Assembly: GCF_000155595.1 (NCBI RefSeq)
Contig: NZ_DS989904.1
Span: 2,903,720-2,967,719, forward strand
Length of the DNA stretch: 64,000 nucleotides
DNA from: Synechococcus sp. PCC 7335
Lineage (GTDB): Bacteria; Cyanobacteriota; Cyanobacteriia; Phormidesmidales; Phormidesmidaceae
Direction of reading: 5' to 3'
In this document: in pieces, positions 37,441-47,352 of the stretch
Layout of the letters: each line of letters starts with the position of its first letter
Position numbering within the stretch: position 1 is the first letter of the stretch
The notes under the pieces: model-generated
What the model was told of the DNA's origin: nothing
What the model saw: only the letters and a program-made list of their open reading frames with translations
The model's database searches: none
Translations under genes and position numbers: made by a program

Positions 37441-40400
37441 ATGACCCCTCCTGTTCAGCAGAACAATCAAGCGTTTCTACAAACCATAGAGGAACGCCAT
37501 TTGATGCTGGAGGAAAGCGGTCGCATTTTGACGGCGACGGTAGCGGCGGCAAATGTGATGCTTACTCAAGATGACTTTGATATCGCTGTGAATATGGCCT
37601 TGCCGATTGTTGGTAAGGGATTGAATGTTGATCGTGTGATACTCAAAGAGCATTTCGATCCAACTTCTGAGCGACCGGCAGGCTATTTTCGCTTTGTCTA
37701 TGAGTGGGCCTCTGAAGATGTGCCTTTGCAAACTGAAGATCCAGCAGGAATAGAAATAAGCGATCAAGGCATGGAGTTTGTGCTTGAGTCGCTTAAAAAC
37801 AACAAAATCTTTGGTGGTAGTGTCGAACGTCTTCCAGAACCTTTGCGTAGCGTTCAGATGAAGCTAGGAGTAAAGTCTACTTATGCTGTGCCTATTTGGG
37901 TAGATAGTGAGTTCTGGGGCGTGATTGCGCTCGATGATTGCCACCGTACTACCCAACGTAGCGAAGCTGAGTTAGAAGCATTGATTACTCTGTCGAACTG
38001 TATCGGCAGTGCTATTGCGCGTGATCGAACCCGCACTGAAAAGGAAACGATCGCCCTTGCTAGGGCAGCCGAGTTAGAAGCCTATAACCAGGATTTAAGA
38101 GATCGTGACGCCCTACTTAATTGTGTAAACCTAGCGGTGCAGCGACTAGTGGCTACTGACGATCTTAGCATGGCGCTACCTGCGGTTTTAGAAATCTTGG
38201 GGATAGGTACTCGGCAGTGCCGTTCCTACATTTTGCAAAATATTTGGGATGAAGAGGCTCACTGCTCTAATTTTGAACTGTTATTAGAGTGGGATGCGCC
38301 CCATATTCCTGATAAGCGCAAAACAGGAGGGCAATTTCCAGTCCCGATTGATAGTTTTCCTGATCGACTAACCGCACCGCTAAAGGCTGGTAAATCGACG
38401 CAGTTCTTAGCTCGTGATCTAGACGGTGTTTTGCCCGCAGACCGGATGAGCGGTCAGGCACGATCGCTCGTAGGGGTGCCGATTATGATCTCTGGGGAAT
38501 GGTGGGGACTATTGGGTCTAGACGACTGCATCGCAGAGCGGATCTGGAGCGAGGCAGAGATAACGGTATTAGAGACCGCCGCAACGGCGATTGGCAATGC
38601 GATCGCTCGTGACCGGGCGCGCCAGGCAAAGGCAGCAGCAGAACGGTTAGCCTTGATCGAACGTGAGCGAGCTGCGCGAGCTGAGGAACTAGAGATAGCA
38701 AACGCGGTGTTGACTAAGCGTGATCGCTGGCTAGAGACTACTGCGGCCGCTGCCAATCAACTGCTGTCAGCCACTGATGTGGCCGCCAGCGTACAAGCGG
38801 CCCTTGCAACCATCGGCGAGAACTTAGAGTGTGATCGCGTTTCTGTCATGCAGCACCGGGTTGAAACAGATGCGCCTGCCAACAGTTTGGGCTTCTTGCG
38901 CGTCCTCTACGAATGGCAGGCGGAAGACACGGGTACTGAAGCTGATGGCCAGGGTGACAATCGGGCTAATCATCAGGCCAATCGCTTCAAACGATACAAC
39001 ATCTCGTCTGTTGGAATTGAGGATTGGTTTCGCCAACTGCTAAACGGACGGTGGATGGGCGGTATCGTCGATGAGATAGAAGAACCTTTTCGTAGCTTTC
39101 AGCAATCGCGAGGGGTGAAGTCCATTTATGCAATGCCAGTTTTTATAGAGGAAAGGCTTTGGGGTATTGTCAGCATTGAGCATTGTCATGAGGCAAAGCA
39201 GCTAAGCGCAGCAGAAATTGCTGTTTTTCAAACGGCAGCGACCTGTGTGAGTAGTGCTATCTACCAGGCAAACGTCAGACGGGACCGGGCCGCTCAGGAG
39301 CGATCGCGTCTGCTGAGCAGTGTGGCCGAGGCGGCAAATTTACTGTTGAAATCTGGTGACTATACTCAGGTGCTTTTTGACGTGGTGCAGCTGCTTGGTA
39401 AGGCAGTAATGTGCGATCGCTGCTCAGTCACTCGCACCCTAGCGCAGCACATCGGTGATGAACAGGGATTCCTCAAACTGAAGTTTCTACAAGAGTGGCA
39501 TAGACCCGGCATTACTAGTTCACCGCCGGCATTCTTTGAAGAGGTAATGATGCCGTTAGCAGGTGATCTGTTGGCATTTCGCCGTCAGCTGATGCAAGGA
39601 GAGGCGGCAAGCTTTGTTAGTCCGAATTCAGGAAGAGACTACCAGCAAAACATTCTAGAGGGGCATAGCATAGCTTCTATGGTGGTTGTACCAATCATGG
39701 TGCAAGAAGAGTACTGGGGGGAGATTAGCTTTGCTAACTGCAGCGAGCCAAGAGTGTATAACAAAGCCGAAGCTGCTATCTTACAGGTCGCTGCTGAGAG
39801 TGTTGCCGCTGCGATCTCTAGACAGGCGCAAGATGAGGCGCTGCGGCGAGCGGAGACCACTGTGCTTGAAGAAAGAGAATGTGCAGCTAGAAACCGCGCC
39901 GCCGAACTGGTCAAACTCAACGAAACTATCGCGCGATCGCTTAGCACGCTAACGGCCACACCAGAGCTCGATGATTTTCTAGGACAGCTATTGGATCAGA
40001 TGTCTGAGCAAATTGGTGCTTGCAAAGCCTATCTATTCTTGTATGACAAAGACACAGACACGCTCAATCAATATGTAACTGCTCAAGCAGGCGAGATACA
40101 TCGAGGCGTAGCGCCAGGCGATCCGGAAATGTTTCGCCATCCGATTCCTTCAGATCGATCCGAAGTCTGGAAAATGATTGTGAACTCGTCCAAACCGTTT
40201 ACATTAGATCGAAAGCAGCCAGCACAAGCCGAACTCTGTTGGCCGGATACTTTACCCTGGCACGAGGCCGAAGGGCACCTTGGTGCGACTTGCGCCTGCA
40301 TGAAAGTCGGCAATAAGCCAATTGGGTTTATCACTTTTGCCTTTCGTCATTTACCGACACTCACCGACGAACAGCTCGAGTTCATTCAAGCACTTACTAA

Positions 40401-41178
40401 CCAGGCTACCCTAGCTATTCACCTTACCCGTCTTGCTAAGCGTAGCCAAACCGCTGCTCTATCTGCTGCCCTTACCGATGAACGCAATCGTCTCGCCCGT
40501 GAGATCCATGACACCCTTGCTCAATCCTTTACCGGTATATCGCTTCAGCTAGAAGCTGCGAAAGGGCTTATTCATGCCGCCAGCACTTCGAAGATATTGA
40601 ATGATATCCCAGATAAATTCGAACTCTCGCTGACAAGTAAGACCGAAGTCTTGGACGCCACTGCTGGGCTAAGCGAAGCCGAAGTCTACCTCAACCGGGC
40701 TGGAAAGCTAGCTCGTCAGGGACTTTTGGAAGCACGCAGATCTGTACGGGCTCTACGCGCTCAAGCGCTTGAGACTGACACGCTGCCTAAAGCTCTTAAA
40801 ACCGCTATCCAAGAAATGACTCTAGATAGTGCTATGCAAGCTGAGTTTACTCTAATAGGCACTCCCTACGATCTCCCTGAAGATATTCAAACTAATATCC
40901 TACGTATCGGCCAGGAGGCGCTAACTAATGCCCTGCGGCATGCTCAGGCCCAGCATTTTTCTCTTACTTTACAGTTCGAGCCACATCGAATACAGCTGCG
41001 TATTGCCGACGACGGCCAAGGCTGTGAAATCGAGCCTTTCTCCAATCTTGAAAGTTTTGGCCTAATTGGTATGCGTGAGCGAGTGCTGTACTTTGACGGA
41101 GAGTTTACGTTTGATAGCGCCCCTGGAAAGGGCACAGTCATCAATATTGTAATTCCAGTGCATAGAGCTGGTACTTGA
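37441..41178 (+). CDS. Multi-GAF histidine kinase, NarL-partner type
   Basis: The 1245-residue soluble kinase has five GAF domains in a row (about 40-205, 240-400, 445-620, 640-800 and 840-1010), linked by helical connectors. The first four share a WGxxxxxxC block (ALDDCH, GLDDCI, SIEHCH, SFANCS); GAF5 lacks it. A HisKA_3 dimerisation domain follows, with ERNRLAREIHDTLAQSFTG placing the phosphorylated histidine at 1023. An ATPase domain with EALTNALRHA, DDGQGCE and GLIGMRERV ends the protein. No membrane helix is seen, so it should be cytoplasmic. The HisKA_3 domain appears to hold an insert of about 25-30 residues. The NarL-type regulator 303 bp downstream is the likely partner. Ligands are unknown. 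Confidence 0.92.
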   Translation: MTPPVQQNNQAFLQTIEERHLMLEESGRILTATVAAANVMLTQDDFDIAVNMALPIVGKGLNVDRVILKEHFDPTSERPAGYFRFVYEWASEDVPLQTEDPAGIEISDQGMEFVLESLKNNKIFGGSVERLPEPLRSVQMKLGVKSTYAVPIWVDSEFWGVIALDDCHRTTQRSEAELEALITLSNCIGSAIARDRTRTEKETIALARAAELEAYNQDLRDRDALLNCVNLAVQRLVATDDLSMALPAVLEILGIGTRQCRSYILQNIWDEEAHCSNFELLLEWDAPHIPDKRKTGGQFPVPIDSFPDRLTAPLKAGKSTQFLARDLDGVLPADRMSGQARSLVGVPIMISGEWWGLLGLDDCIAERIWSEAEITVLETAATAIGNAIARDRARQAKAAAERLALIERERAARAEELEIANAVLTKRDRWLETTAAAANQLLSATDVAASVQAALATIGENLECDRVSVMQHRVETDAPANSLGFLRVLYEWQAEDTGTEADGQGDNRANHQANRFKRYNISSVGIEDWFRQLLNGRWMGGIVDEIEEPFRSFQQSRGVKSIYAMPVFIEERLWGIVSIEHCHEAKQLSAAEIAVFQTAATCVSSAIYQANVRRDRAAQERSRLLSSVAEAANLLLKSGDYTQVLFDVVQLLGKAVMCDRCSVTRTLAQHIGDEQGFLKLKFLQEWHRPGITSSPPAFFEEVMMPLAGDLLAFRRQLMQGEAASFVSPNSGRDYQQNILEGHSIASMVVVPIMVQEEYWGEISFANCSEPRVYNKAEAAILQVAAESVAAAISRQAQDEALRRAETTVLEERECAARNRAAELVKLNETIARSLSTLTATPELDDFLGQLLDQMSEQIGACKAYLFLYDKDTDTLNQYVTAQAGEIHRGVAPGDPEMFRHPIPSDRSEVWKMIVNSSKPFTLDRKQPAQAELCWPDTLPWHEAEGHLGATCACMKVGNKPIGFITFAFRHLPTLTDEQLEFIQALTNQATLAIHLTRLAKRSQTAALSAALTDERNRLAREIHDTLAQSFTGISLQLEAAKGLIHAASTSKILNDIPDKFELSLTSKTEVLDATAGLSEAEVYLNRAGKLARQGLLEARRSVRALRAQALETDTLPKALKTAIQEMTLDSAMQAEFTLIGTPYDLPEDIQTNILRIGQEALTNALRHAQAQHFSLTLQFEPHRIQLRIADDGQGCEIEPFSNLESFGLIGMRERVLYFDGEFTFDSAPGKGTVINIVIPVHRAGT

Positions 41179-41481
41179 TGGCAATACCCAAAGCCAGTAT
41201 CTCAAGACCGGTCAAAGCATAGTACTCTACCGGTTGAAGCGCCACTGAAGCGACCACTACACTTAGGAAGAAAGTTAGGAAGTAGAAAGGAAAGAATGCT
41301 TGCTTTGCGAATTGGGCTAGCCGCTGGCACTAAAGAATTCTAGAGATATCCCTTCCCTTAACTAATTTCATCGATGCATTCAATAGATGCAATAGTAGCG
41401 TTAGTTGGTTGTGCCTAACGGCTATTCTAGATAGGACAATACAGTAAGGTCTAGTACCTTGTATCCTCGTACCTTTCATCT
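41179..41481. other. 303-bp spacer between kinase and regulator
   Basis: The region contains two copies of ACCGGT about 20 bp apart but no gene I can support. It is long enough for the regulator to have its own promoter. Confidence 0.5.
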
Positions 41482-42117
41482 ATGGACTTAGACATTCCTA
41501 TACGGGTGTTAGTGGCTGAAGACCACAATATTGTGCGGCAAGGTATCGTGGCTATTCTTAACCAGCAAGCACAGATCACCGTGATTGCAGAAGCTAAGAA
41601 CGGTGTAGAAGCGGTTGAAATGCATGCGCTTCACCAGCCCGATATCACGCTGATGGACTTGCGTATGCCCCAAATGGAAGGACTAGAAGCCATCAATAGA
41701 ATTCGAGAAGCAACGCCCGCTGCCTGTATTATTATCTTGACGACCTACGATACTGATGAAGATATCTATCGTGGGCTACAAGCGGGTGCTCGTGGCTATC
41801 TGTTGAAAGATACCACTGCCGAAGACTTAGCGACTGCTGTTCGTCAGGTTCATCATGGCAAACGCTACATTCCTATAGAAGTCGGCATTCGTCTTACTGA
41901 ACGTATTCAAGAATCCGATCTAACCGATCGCGAGTTAGAAGTGTTAGGAGAACTGACTGAAGGGAAAAGTAATCTAGAGATTGCTAAAGCACTCTCAATC
42001 TCTGAGGGAACTGTCAAATTTCATATCAACAACATTTTGAGTAAGTTTGGCGTAAGTGATCGTACCCAGGCGGTTATCACTGCGCTGAGACGCGGAATTA
42101 CTCGAATACGCTATTAG
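41482..42117 (+). CDS. NarL/LuxR-family response regulator
   Basis: The 211-residue regulator has a receiver domain (VLVAEDHNIVRQG, phospho-acceptor Asp59 in LMDLRMPQM, Thr/Thr at IIILTTYD, Lys in YLLKD). The C-terminal LuxR-type helix-turn-helix reads LTDRELEVLGELTEGKSNLEIAKALSISEGTVKFHINNIL. It follows the multi-GAF HisKA_3 kinase, the usual partner class, so the two probably form one signalling pair. Targets are unknown. Confidence 0.93.
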   Translation: MDLDIPIRVLVAEDHNIVRQGIVAILNQQAQITVIAEAKNGVEAVEMHALHQPDITLMDLRMPQMEGLEAINRIREATPAACIIILTTYDTDEDIYRGLQAGARGYLLKDTTAEDLATAVRQVHHGKRYIPIEVGIRLTERIQESDLTDRELEVLGELTEGKSNLEIAKALSISEGTVKFHINNILSKFGVSDRTQAVITALRRGITRIRY

Positions 42118-42246
42118 CTAAATACTGCCTGCTCGAAGCCCCACGTATGAAGGTGTGATCGCCTACCGTATAATGCGATTGGGTTAGAGTAGTCATCAGC
42201 CTTGAAACAGTATCTATCTTTCCAAATTAGGAATCTTTTTTCATCT

Positions 42247-42762
42247 ATGGGACTTTTTGATCAGGTCATGAAGGCGGTTGCAGATCCTAGTCGTCAGGCT
42301 AATGTAGGACAACTCAGCCAGATTCTAGGCTCAGCGAAGCAGATTGCAAACGAGAACAATGCCGATACCGATGCCATGAAGCAAGCAATGTCGGTGATTG
42401 GCGGCTTTGTCCGTTCGTCGTTAAATGATACTCGCCGAGCGCAGGGCAACGATGCGGCCCAATCACTGATCGAAGAAGGCGCAGCTAATGGCGAATCGGT
42501 AATTCCTAAGCTGTTTAATAACGCCCAGTTAGCAGCGATGATTTCTGCAGTCACCCAAAAAACTAATCTGAATACAAATCAGGTTCAGAGGGTTTTGCCG
42601 ATGGTTCTGCCCCTAGTGATGCAGTTTCTTAGCTCAGGCAATGCCAAAGGCGGAGCGGCTCAGACCAGTAGCAACCCAATCCTGACTGCCTTTCTAGATG
42701 GTGACGGCGACGGTGATGTGGATATGGGCGATATGCTAGGCATGGCCAGCAAGTTTATGTAA
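42247..42762 (+). CDS. DUF937 (YidB-like) protein
   Basis: The function is unknown. The 171-residue protein (MGLFDQVMKAVADPS) has a helical body typical of DUF937 (about 70-130, NTNQVQRVLPMVLPLVMQFLS). It ends with an Asp-rich FLDGDGDGDVDMGDMLG stretch that resembles a calcium-binding loop followed by a helix. ATG 42247 is preferred to a TTG 15 codons upstream because family proteins start MGLFD. No signal peptide is seen. Confidence 0.85.
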   Translation: MGLFDQVMKAVADPSRQANVGQLSQILGSAKQIANENNADTDAMKQAMSVIGGFVRSSLNDTRRAQGNDAAQSLIEEGAANGESVIPKLFNNAQLAAMISAVTQKTNLNTNQVQRVLPMVLPLVMQFLSSGNAKGGAAQTSSNPILTAFLDGDGDGDVDMGDMLGMASKFM

Positions 42763-42912
42763 GCCAATAGAAATAGGTCAGTTGTGTAGGCGAGTTTAGC
42801 GCTTTAGGGCTTAGCTTCTTTGTTTTCGGTACCGAATTTGTCTTTTCGGTGTCACAATGAAGTGTTGAAAAACGCACCTAAAACAGCATCTCTCTTGTTG
42901 TGAGCGAAACTT

Positions 42913-44274
42913 ATGAGCGAAACTCGCCGCTATCACGTCACTACCTTTGGCTGCCAAATGAACAAGGCCGACTCCGAACGTATGGCAGGTATCCTTGAAA
43001 AGATGGGTATGCGCTGGGAGGAAGACCCCTTGCAGGCAGATGTGGTCCTCTACAACACCTGCACAATTCGCGACAGCGCTGAGCAAAAGGTATATTCATA
43101 CCTAGGTAAGCAGGCGAAACGAAAGCGCAAAGACCCGAATCTGACGATTGTCGTTGCCGGGTGTGTGGCTCAGCAGGAAGGCGAGCAGCTCTTACGCCGC
43201 GTTCCAGAACTAGATGTCGTCATGGGTCCACAGTATGCTAACCAGCTAGAAAGTTTGCTGGCGCAGGCTGCTCAGGGGAGTCAAGTCGTGGCGACTGATC
43301 CGGTGCATATCATGGAAGATATCACTAAGCCGCGTCGAGAAAGCGAGGTCAGTGCTTGGGTAAATGTGATCTATGGTTGCAACGAGCGCTGTACCTATTG
43401 CGTAGTACCAGGCGTGCGAGGGCTAGAGCAGTCGCGTACTAAAGAAGCTATTCGCGCTGAGATGGCAGCTCTAGGAGACCAGGGCTACGCTGAAGTAACT
43501 CTGTTGGGTCAGAATATTGATGCCTATGGTCGTGACTTGCCTGGTATCACCTCAGAGGGTCGGCGGGAGAATACGCTCACTGACTTGCTGCACTACGTTC
43601 ATGATGTGCCAGGGATTGAGCGAATTCGCTTTGCCACTAGCCACCCGCGCTATTTTACGGAGCGGCTGGTGAGGGCCTGCGCTGAGCTACCGAAAGTATG
43701 CGAACACTTTCATATTCCGTTTCAGTCGGGTAATAACCAGGTGCTGAAGGCGATGGGCCGAGGCTATACTCGCGAAAAATATCAGCGCATCATTGAGACG
43801 GTGCGGCGCTACGTTCCGGATGCTTCGATTAGCGCCGATGTGATTGTGGCCTTCCCCGGTGAAACAGAAGCGCAGTTCCAAGACACCCTTTCTTTAATGG
43901 AAGAGATTGTGTTTGATATGGTCAATACGGCGGCATACTCACCTAGGCCAGGCACACCCGCAGCAGAGTGGACCAATCAGCTAGATGAGGAAGTAAAGCA
44001 GGATAGGCTGCAGCGGATCAATCATCTGGTGTCGCAGCAGGCAGAAGTGCGATCGCAACGTTACCAAAACCGAGTTGAAACCGTCTTAGTTGAAGCTATC
44101 AACCCCAAAGACCCTAATCAAGTAATGGGGCGTACTCGGGGTAATCGGCTGACGTTTTTCAACGGGGATATCAACCTGCTCAAAGGTCAGATTGTACCTG
44201 TTGCCATTACAGAAACAAGAGCATTCAGCCTGACCGGAGAGCGCGTAGAAGAACGGCGCCTAGTCGCGGTTTAG
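42913..44274 (+). CDS. miaB: tRNA-2-methylthio-N6-isopentenyladenosine synthase
   Basis: MiaB is a radical-SAM enzyme that adds a methylthio group to i6A37 of tRNA. The 453-residue protein has the N-terminal UPF0004 domain ([43 protein letters not shown]) holding three cysteines for one cluster. The radical-SAM motif is [17 protein letters not shown], and a TRAM domain closes the protein ([10 protein letters not shown]). All motifs are intact. Two possible ATG or GTG starts lie close together; ATG 42913 is used. Confidence 0.96.
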   Translation: MSETRRYHVTTFGCQMNKADSERMAGILEKMGMRWEEDPLQADVVLYNTCTIRDSAEQKVYSYLGKQAKRKRKDPNLTIVVAGCVAQQEGEQLLRRVPELDVVMGPQYANQLESLLAQAAQGSQVVATDPVHIMEDITKPRRESEVSAWVNVIYGCNERCTYCVVPGVRGLEQSRTKEAIRAEMAALGDQGYAEVTLLGQNIDAYGRDLPGITSEGRRENTLTDLLHYVHDVPGIERIRFATSHPRYFTERLVRACAELPKVCEHFHIPFQSGNNQVLKAMGRGYTREKYQRIIETVRRYVPDASISADVIVAFPGETEAQFQDTLSLMEEIVFDMVNTAAYSPRPGTPAAEWTNQLDEEVKQDRLQRINHLVSQQAEVRSQRYQNRVETVLVEAINPKDPNQVMGRTRGNRLTFFNGDINLLKGQIVPVAITETRAFSLTGERVEERRLVAV

Positions 44275-44424
44275 CCCCGATTTAGCATCGCGCAGAGCTT
44301 TAAGGCACTTTCTGGGCAGTTAATTCTTTATTTTTTGCCAAATCTCATCAAATATTCAGACGAGCGCCGTGCTCTTGGTAGAAAATCAGGTGCATAGAGC
44401 AAGCGTGTAGCGTAGGAAAAGCCG

Positions 44425-45852
44425 ATGTCAGTAGAATACGATTTGGTTGTAATTGGTGGTGGTTCAGCAGGACTAGTTGCCGCTAGCGCTGGCGCACAAA
44501 TTAATGCAAAAGTTGCCCTAATTGAAAAGCACTTACTAGGGGGTGACTGCTTGCACTATGGTTGCGTCCCTAGTAAGTCGATGATCCATGCCGCGCAAAT
44601 TGCCTACAATGTCAAAACCGCTTCTCGCTTTGGGATTTATACCAACGAGCCCAAGATCAATCTGCAAGAAGCACTAGGTCATGTTCACGCTGTTATCGAT
44701 ACTATCCAAGCGCATGACTCTACTGAGCGCTTCGAAAAGCTAGGCGTTGATGTCATCTATGGCAAAGGTCAGTTTGTTGATGAGAAAACCTTTGAGGTGA
44801 ACGGTCGCCGGCTAAAATCGAGGTCTTTCCTGGTTGCAACCGGTTCTCGCCCCTCCGATCTCCCCGTGCAGGGGTTAAAGGAAGCGGGTTACCTGACGAA
44901 TGAACAAGTCTTTAATGTTAAAGAACGGCCAGAGACACTGGCGGTCATTGGTGCTGGGCCGATTGGCTGCGAACTAGGTCAGTCTTTCTCTCGACTGGGC
45001 TCTAAGGTGACGCTGCTAGCGAGTCGTGATGTGATCATGCCAAAAGAAGATCCTGAAGCTGCAAGGGTGGTGCAGTCCCACATGGAAGCGGAAGGCGTAA
45101 GGATTTTGACGAATACCCGGGCCAAAAGCGTCAAGGTGGTCGATGGCAAGAAGCATATTTTTACAGGGAGCGAAACAATTGTTGTAGATGAGATTCTGGT
45201 AGCAGCAGGTCGCAGTCCGAACGTTGAATCATTGAACCTAGAAGCTGCTGGGGTGACTTATGACAAGAAAGGCATTAAGGTCGATGCCAAGCTACGGACT
45301 AGTAACCATAGAATTTACGCGGCAGGCGATATTATCGGTGGCTATCAGTTCACCCATGTTGCTGGCTATGAAGCGGGCGTAGCGATGCAAAATGCGCTGG
45401 TCTTTCCGACTAAGAAGGCTGACTATAGGGTAATTCCGTGGGCAACCTTCACTGAGCCTGAGCTAGCTCGAGTCGGATTGACTGAGCGGCAGGCACGCGA
45501 TCGCTACGGTGACGATATCTATATTCTCAAGCAAGGCTTTGACGGTGTAGACCGGGCGCTGGCAGAATCAGCAGGCTACGGTTTCGCTAAGTTCATCACT
45601 AAAGGTAACGGTGAGATTTTAGGCGCGCATATTGTTGGGCCACATGCTGGTGAACTCATTCACGAGACGGTGCTGGCAATGGCGAACAACCTCAAGGTAA
45701 GTGCGCTGCAGTGCATCCATGTCTATCCCACACTCAGTGAAATTAGTCCTAAAACAGCTTTGCAACTGACCAAGCAAAAGTACGCTAAGAACACCTTTTT
45801 GCAGAACATTCTACGGAAGTTTTTCAACTTGCGGCGCTCGATTGCTGGGTAA
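44425..45852 (+). CDS. Pyridine nucleotide-disulfide oxidoreductase (mercuric reductase/lipoamide dehydrogenase-like)
   Basis: A 475-residue FAD flavoprotein: Rossmann motif VVIGGGSAGLVAASAG at the start, redox disulfide GGDCLHYGCVPSK (about 41-53), NAD(P)-binding GAGPIGCELGQSFSRLG, and IYAAGDI before the C-terminal dimer domain. The HVYPTLSE at the end matches the active-site His-Glu pair of lipoamide dehydrogenase. There is no MerA-type C-terminal cysteine pair and no N-terminal heavy-metal domain, so Hg reduction is not supported. No pyruvate dehydrogenase genes are nearby. Comparable single-gene proteins are widespread in cyanobacteria with unknown substrate. The last 25 residues are basic and hydrophobic. 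Confidence 0.88.
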   Translation: MSVEYDLVVIGGGSAGLVAASAGAQINAKVALIEKHLLGGDCLHYGCVPSKSMIHAAQIAYNVKTASRFGIYTNEPKINLQEALGHVHAVIDTIQAHDSTERFEKLGVDVIYGKGQFVDEKTFEVNGRRLKSRSFLVATGSRPSDLPVQGLKEAGYLTNEQVFNVKERPETLAVIGAGPIGCELGQSFSRLGSKVTLLASRDVIMPKEDPEAARVVQSHMEAEGVRILTNTRAKSVKVVDGKKHIFTGSETIVVDEILVAAGRSPNVESLNLEAAGVTYDKKGIKVDAKLRTSNHRIYAAGDIIGGYQFTHVAGYEAGVAMQNALVFPTKKADYRVIPWATFTEPELARVGLTERQARDRYGDDIYILKQGFDGVDRALAESAGYGFAKFITKGNGEILGAHIVGPHAGELIHETVLAMANNLKVSALQCIHVYPTLSEISPKTALQLTKQKYAKNTFLQNILRKFFNLRRSIAG

Positions 45853-46043
45853 GGGAAACTCCAGTGTACAAAAGGTATGCTTTGCTTCTATAGCTTTGAA
45901 GGCTAGGAGAGACTAGGGGAGGATAGAAATCAAAACAGACTAGAGCAATCGGTCAATTTAGCTACAGTGATTGTATAAAATGAATCGTATGCAACCACTG
46001 CGCGAAGCTCGATTACTAGCTAGCGCCTAGCGGATAGAGCCGA

Positions 46044-47267
46044 ATGGACTCAGATACGCCAAAAGAGACTGCTGATTTGCAGGCTGATCCAACAACCAAC
46101 CTAAAATTTCAGCCACAGTCCCAAAGATCGAAGCAATCCCAAAAATTGAACCTATGGAAGTGTAGGATTTCGGCGCTAGGTGTTGCTGTGATTCTAGCCG
46201 CAGGCGGCCTTATCAGCTGCGGGGCCAGTAGTGATCGCACATCCACCAATGCTTCGACTGACCCGTCTCTAGGCGACGAGCGCACTGAAGAACTACCGTC
46301 ATCCGAGGCACAAGAACCGTCGACCACGAACTCGACTGACTCAACTGCTGCGTCATCTCAGCTATCGTCCGCCTCTTCTGTTCCTTCACTGACGCTGGTA
46401 CGAACTCTTAGTGAGCTCAGTCAGGTATGGTCGGTGGCCACTTATGTACGTGAAGACGGGCACCTAATGGTGGCTGGTGGGAACGCTGAAGGGGATATCA
46501 AGATTTGGGATGGGCCGGTCAACAAGCTAGAGCGTGTGCTGATTGGGCATACCGACACCGTTAGAACAGTAGCCGTTACCGAATCGGGAAAAAGGTTAAT
46601 CAGCGGTAGTGGCGATGGCATTAAAATTTGGGAGCCTCGCTCCGGTGAACTGCTATATAGTTTGCCGACGCCAGCGGGGTCACCTGTCTGGACAGTGGCT
46701 ATTAGCCCTGACGAGCGCACGTTTATTAGCGGTGACTACAATGGGACGATTACCGTTTGGGATATGGAGAGTGGTGAAGCGCTCTATCGTCAGTCTGTAG
46801 ATATGCCAGTTTGGTCCATTGCGATCGCCCCTGATGGAAAATCTTTTGTCAGTGCCAACGATGACGGCACTATCATCCAGTGGGACCGAGCATCTGGGAA
46901 CGTTATCAAAGAATTTGTTGGTCACCGCAGCACTGCTCGCGCCGTCGCTATCACACCCGATGGCAACACCCTAGCTAGCGGTAGTTGGGATACCACCATC
47001 AAACTATGGGATCTCAACAGCGGTGATCTAAAAGCAACTTTAAATGAGCATAGTAGTCGTGTTGTTACTCTTGCTATTAGCCCAGACGGGAAAACGCTTG
47101 CCAGTGGTAGCGTTGATCGCACGCTCAAGACCTGGGATCTTTCTACCCAACAGCTCGCTAAAACGCTAGATATCAGCTCCAACTGGGTATTGACTGTAGC
47201 GTTTGATCCTGTAGAACAAACCCTAATCAGCGGTGGCAAAGATCAAGACGTCAAAATCTGGCAGTGA
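46044..47267 (+). CDS. WD40-repeat protein, probable lipoprotein
   Basis: The 407-residue protein has a polar N-terminal 40 residues and a hydrophobic helix ending in a lipobox (LISC, about residue 59), then a Ser/Thr/Pro-rich linker. Seven WD40 repeats form a beta-propeller; each closes with a motif such as IKIWDG, IKIWEP, ITVWDM, IIQWDR, IKLWDL, LKTWDL or VKIWQ. It would be tethered to the outer face of the inner membrane or to the outer membrane and act as a binding scaffold. The unusually long leader before the lipobox makes the signal-peptide call less certain. Partner unknown. Confidence 0.85.
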   Translation: MDSDTPKETADLQADPTTNLKFQPQSQRSKQSQKLNLWKCRISALGVAVILAAGGLISCGASSDRTSTNASTDPSLGDERTEELPSSEAQEPSTTNSTDSTAASSQLSSASSVPSLTLVRTLSELSQVWSVATYVREDGHLMVAGGNAEGDIKIWDGPVNKLERVLIGHTDTVRTVAVTESGKRLISGSGDGIKIWEPRSGELLYSLPTPAGSPVWTVAISPDERTFISGDYNGTITVWDMESGEALYRQSVDMPVWSIAIAPDGKSFVSANDDGTIIQWDRASGNVIKEFVGHRSTARAVAITPDGNTLASGSWDTTIKLWDLNSGDLKATLNEHSSRVVTLAISPDGKTLASGSVDRTLKTWDLSTQQLAKTLDISSNWVLTVAFDPVEQTLISGGKDQDVKIWQ

Positions 47268-47352
47268 ACTCTCCTTCTTCTGGAGGAAGGGACGACTGTG
47301 AAAAAATATCTACACTCTACTGAGATTTTGTTGAAGAGTAGTAGGACGATAG

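Noticed and set aside
44425-45852. Annotation as mercuric reductase
   Set aside because: The C-terminal cysteine pair and the heavy-metal domain of MerA are absent, and no mer genes are nearby; only the general flavoprotein class is supported.
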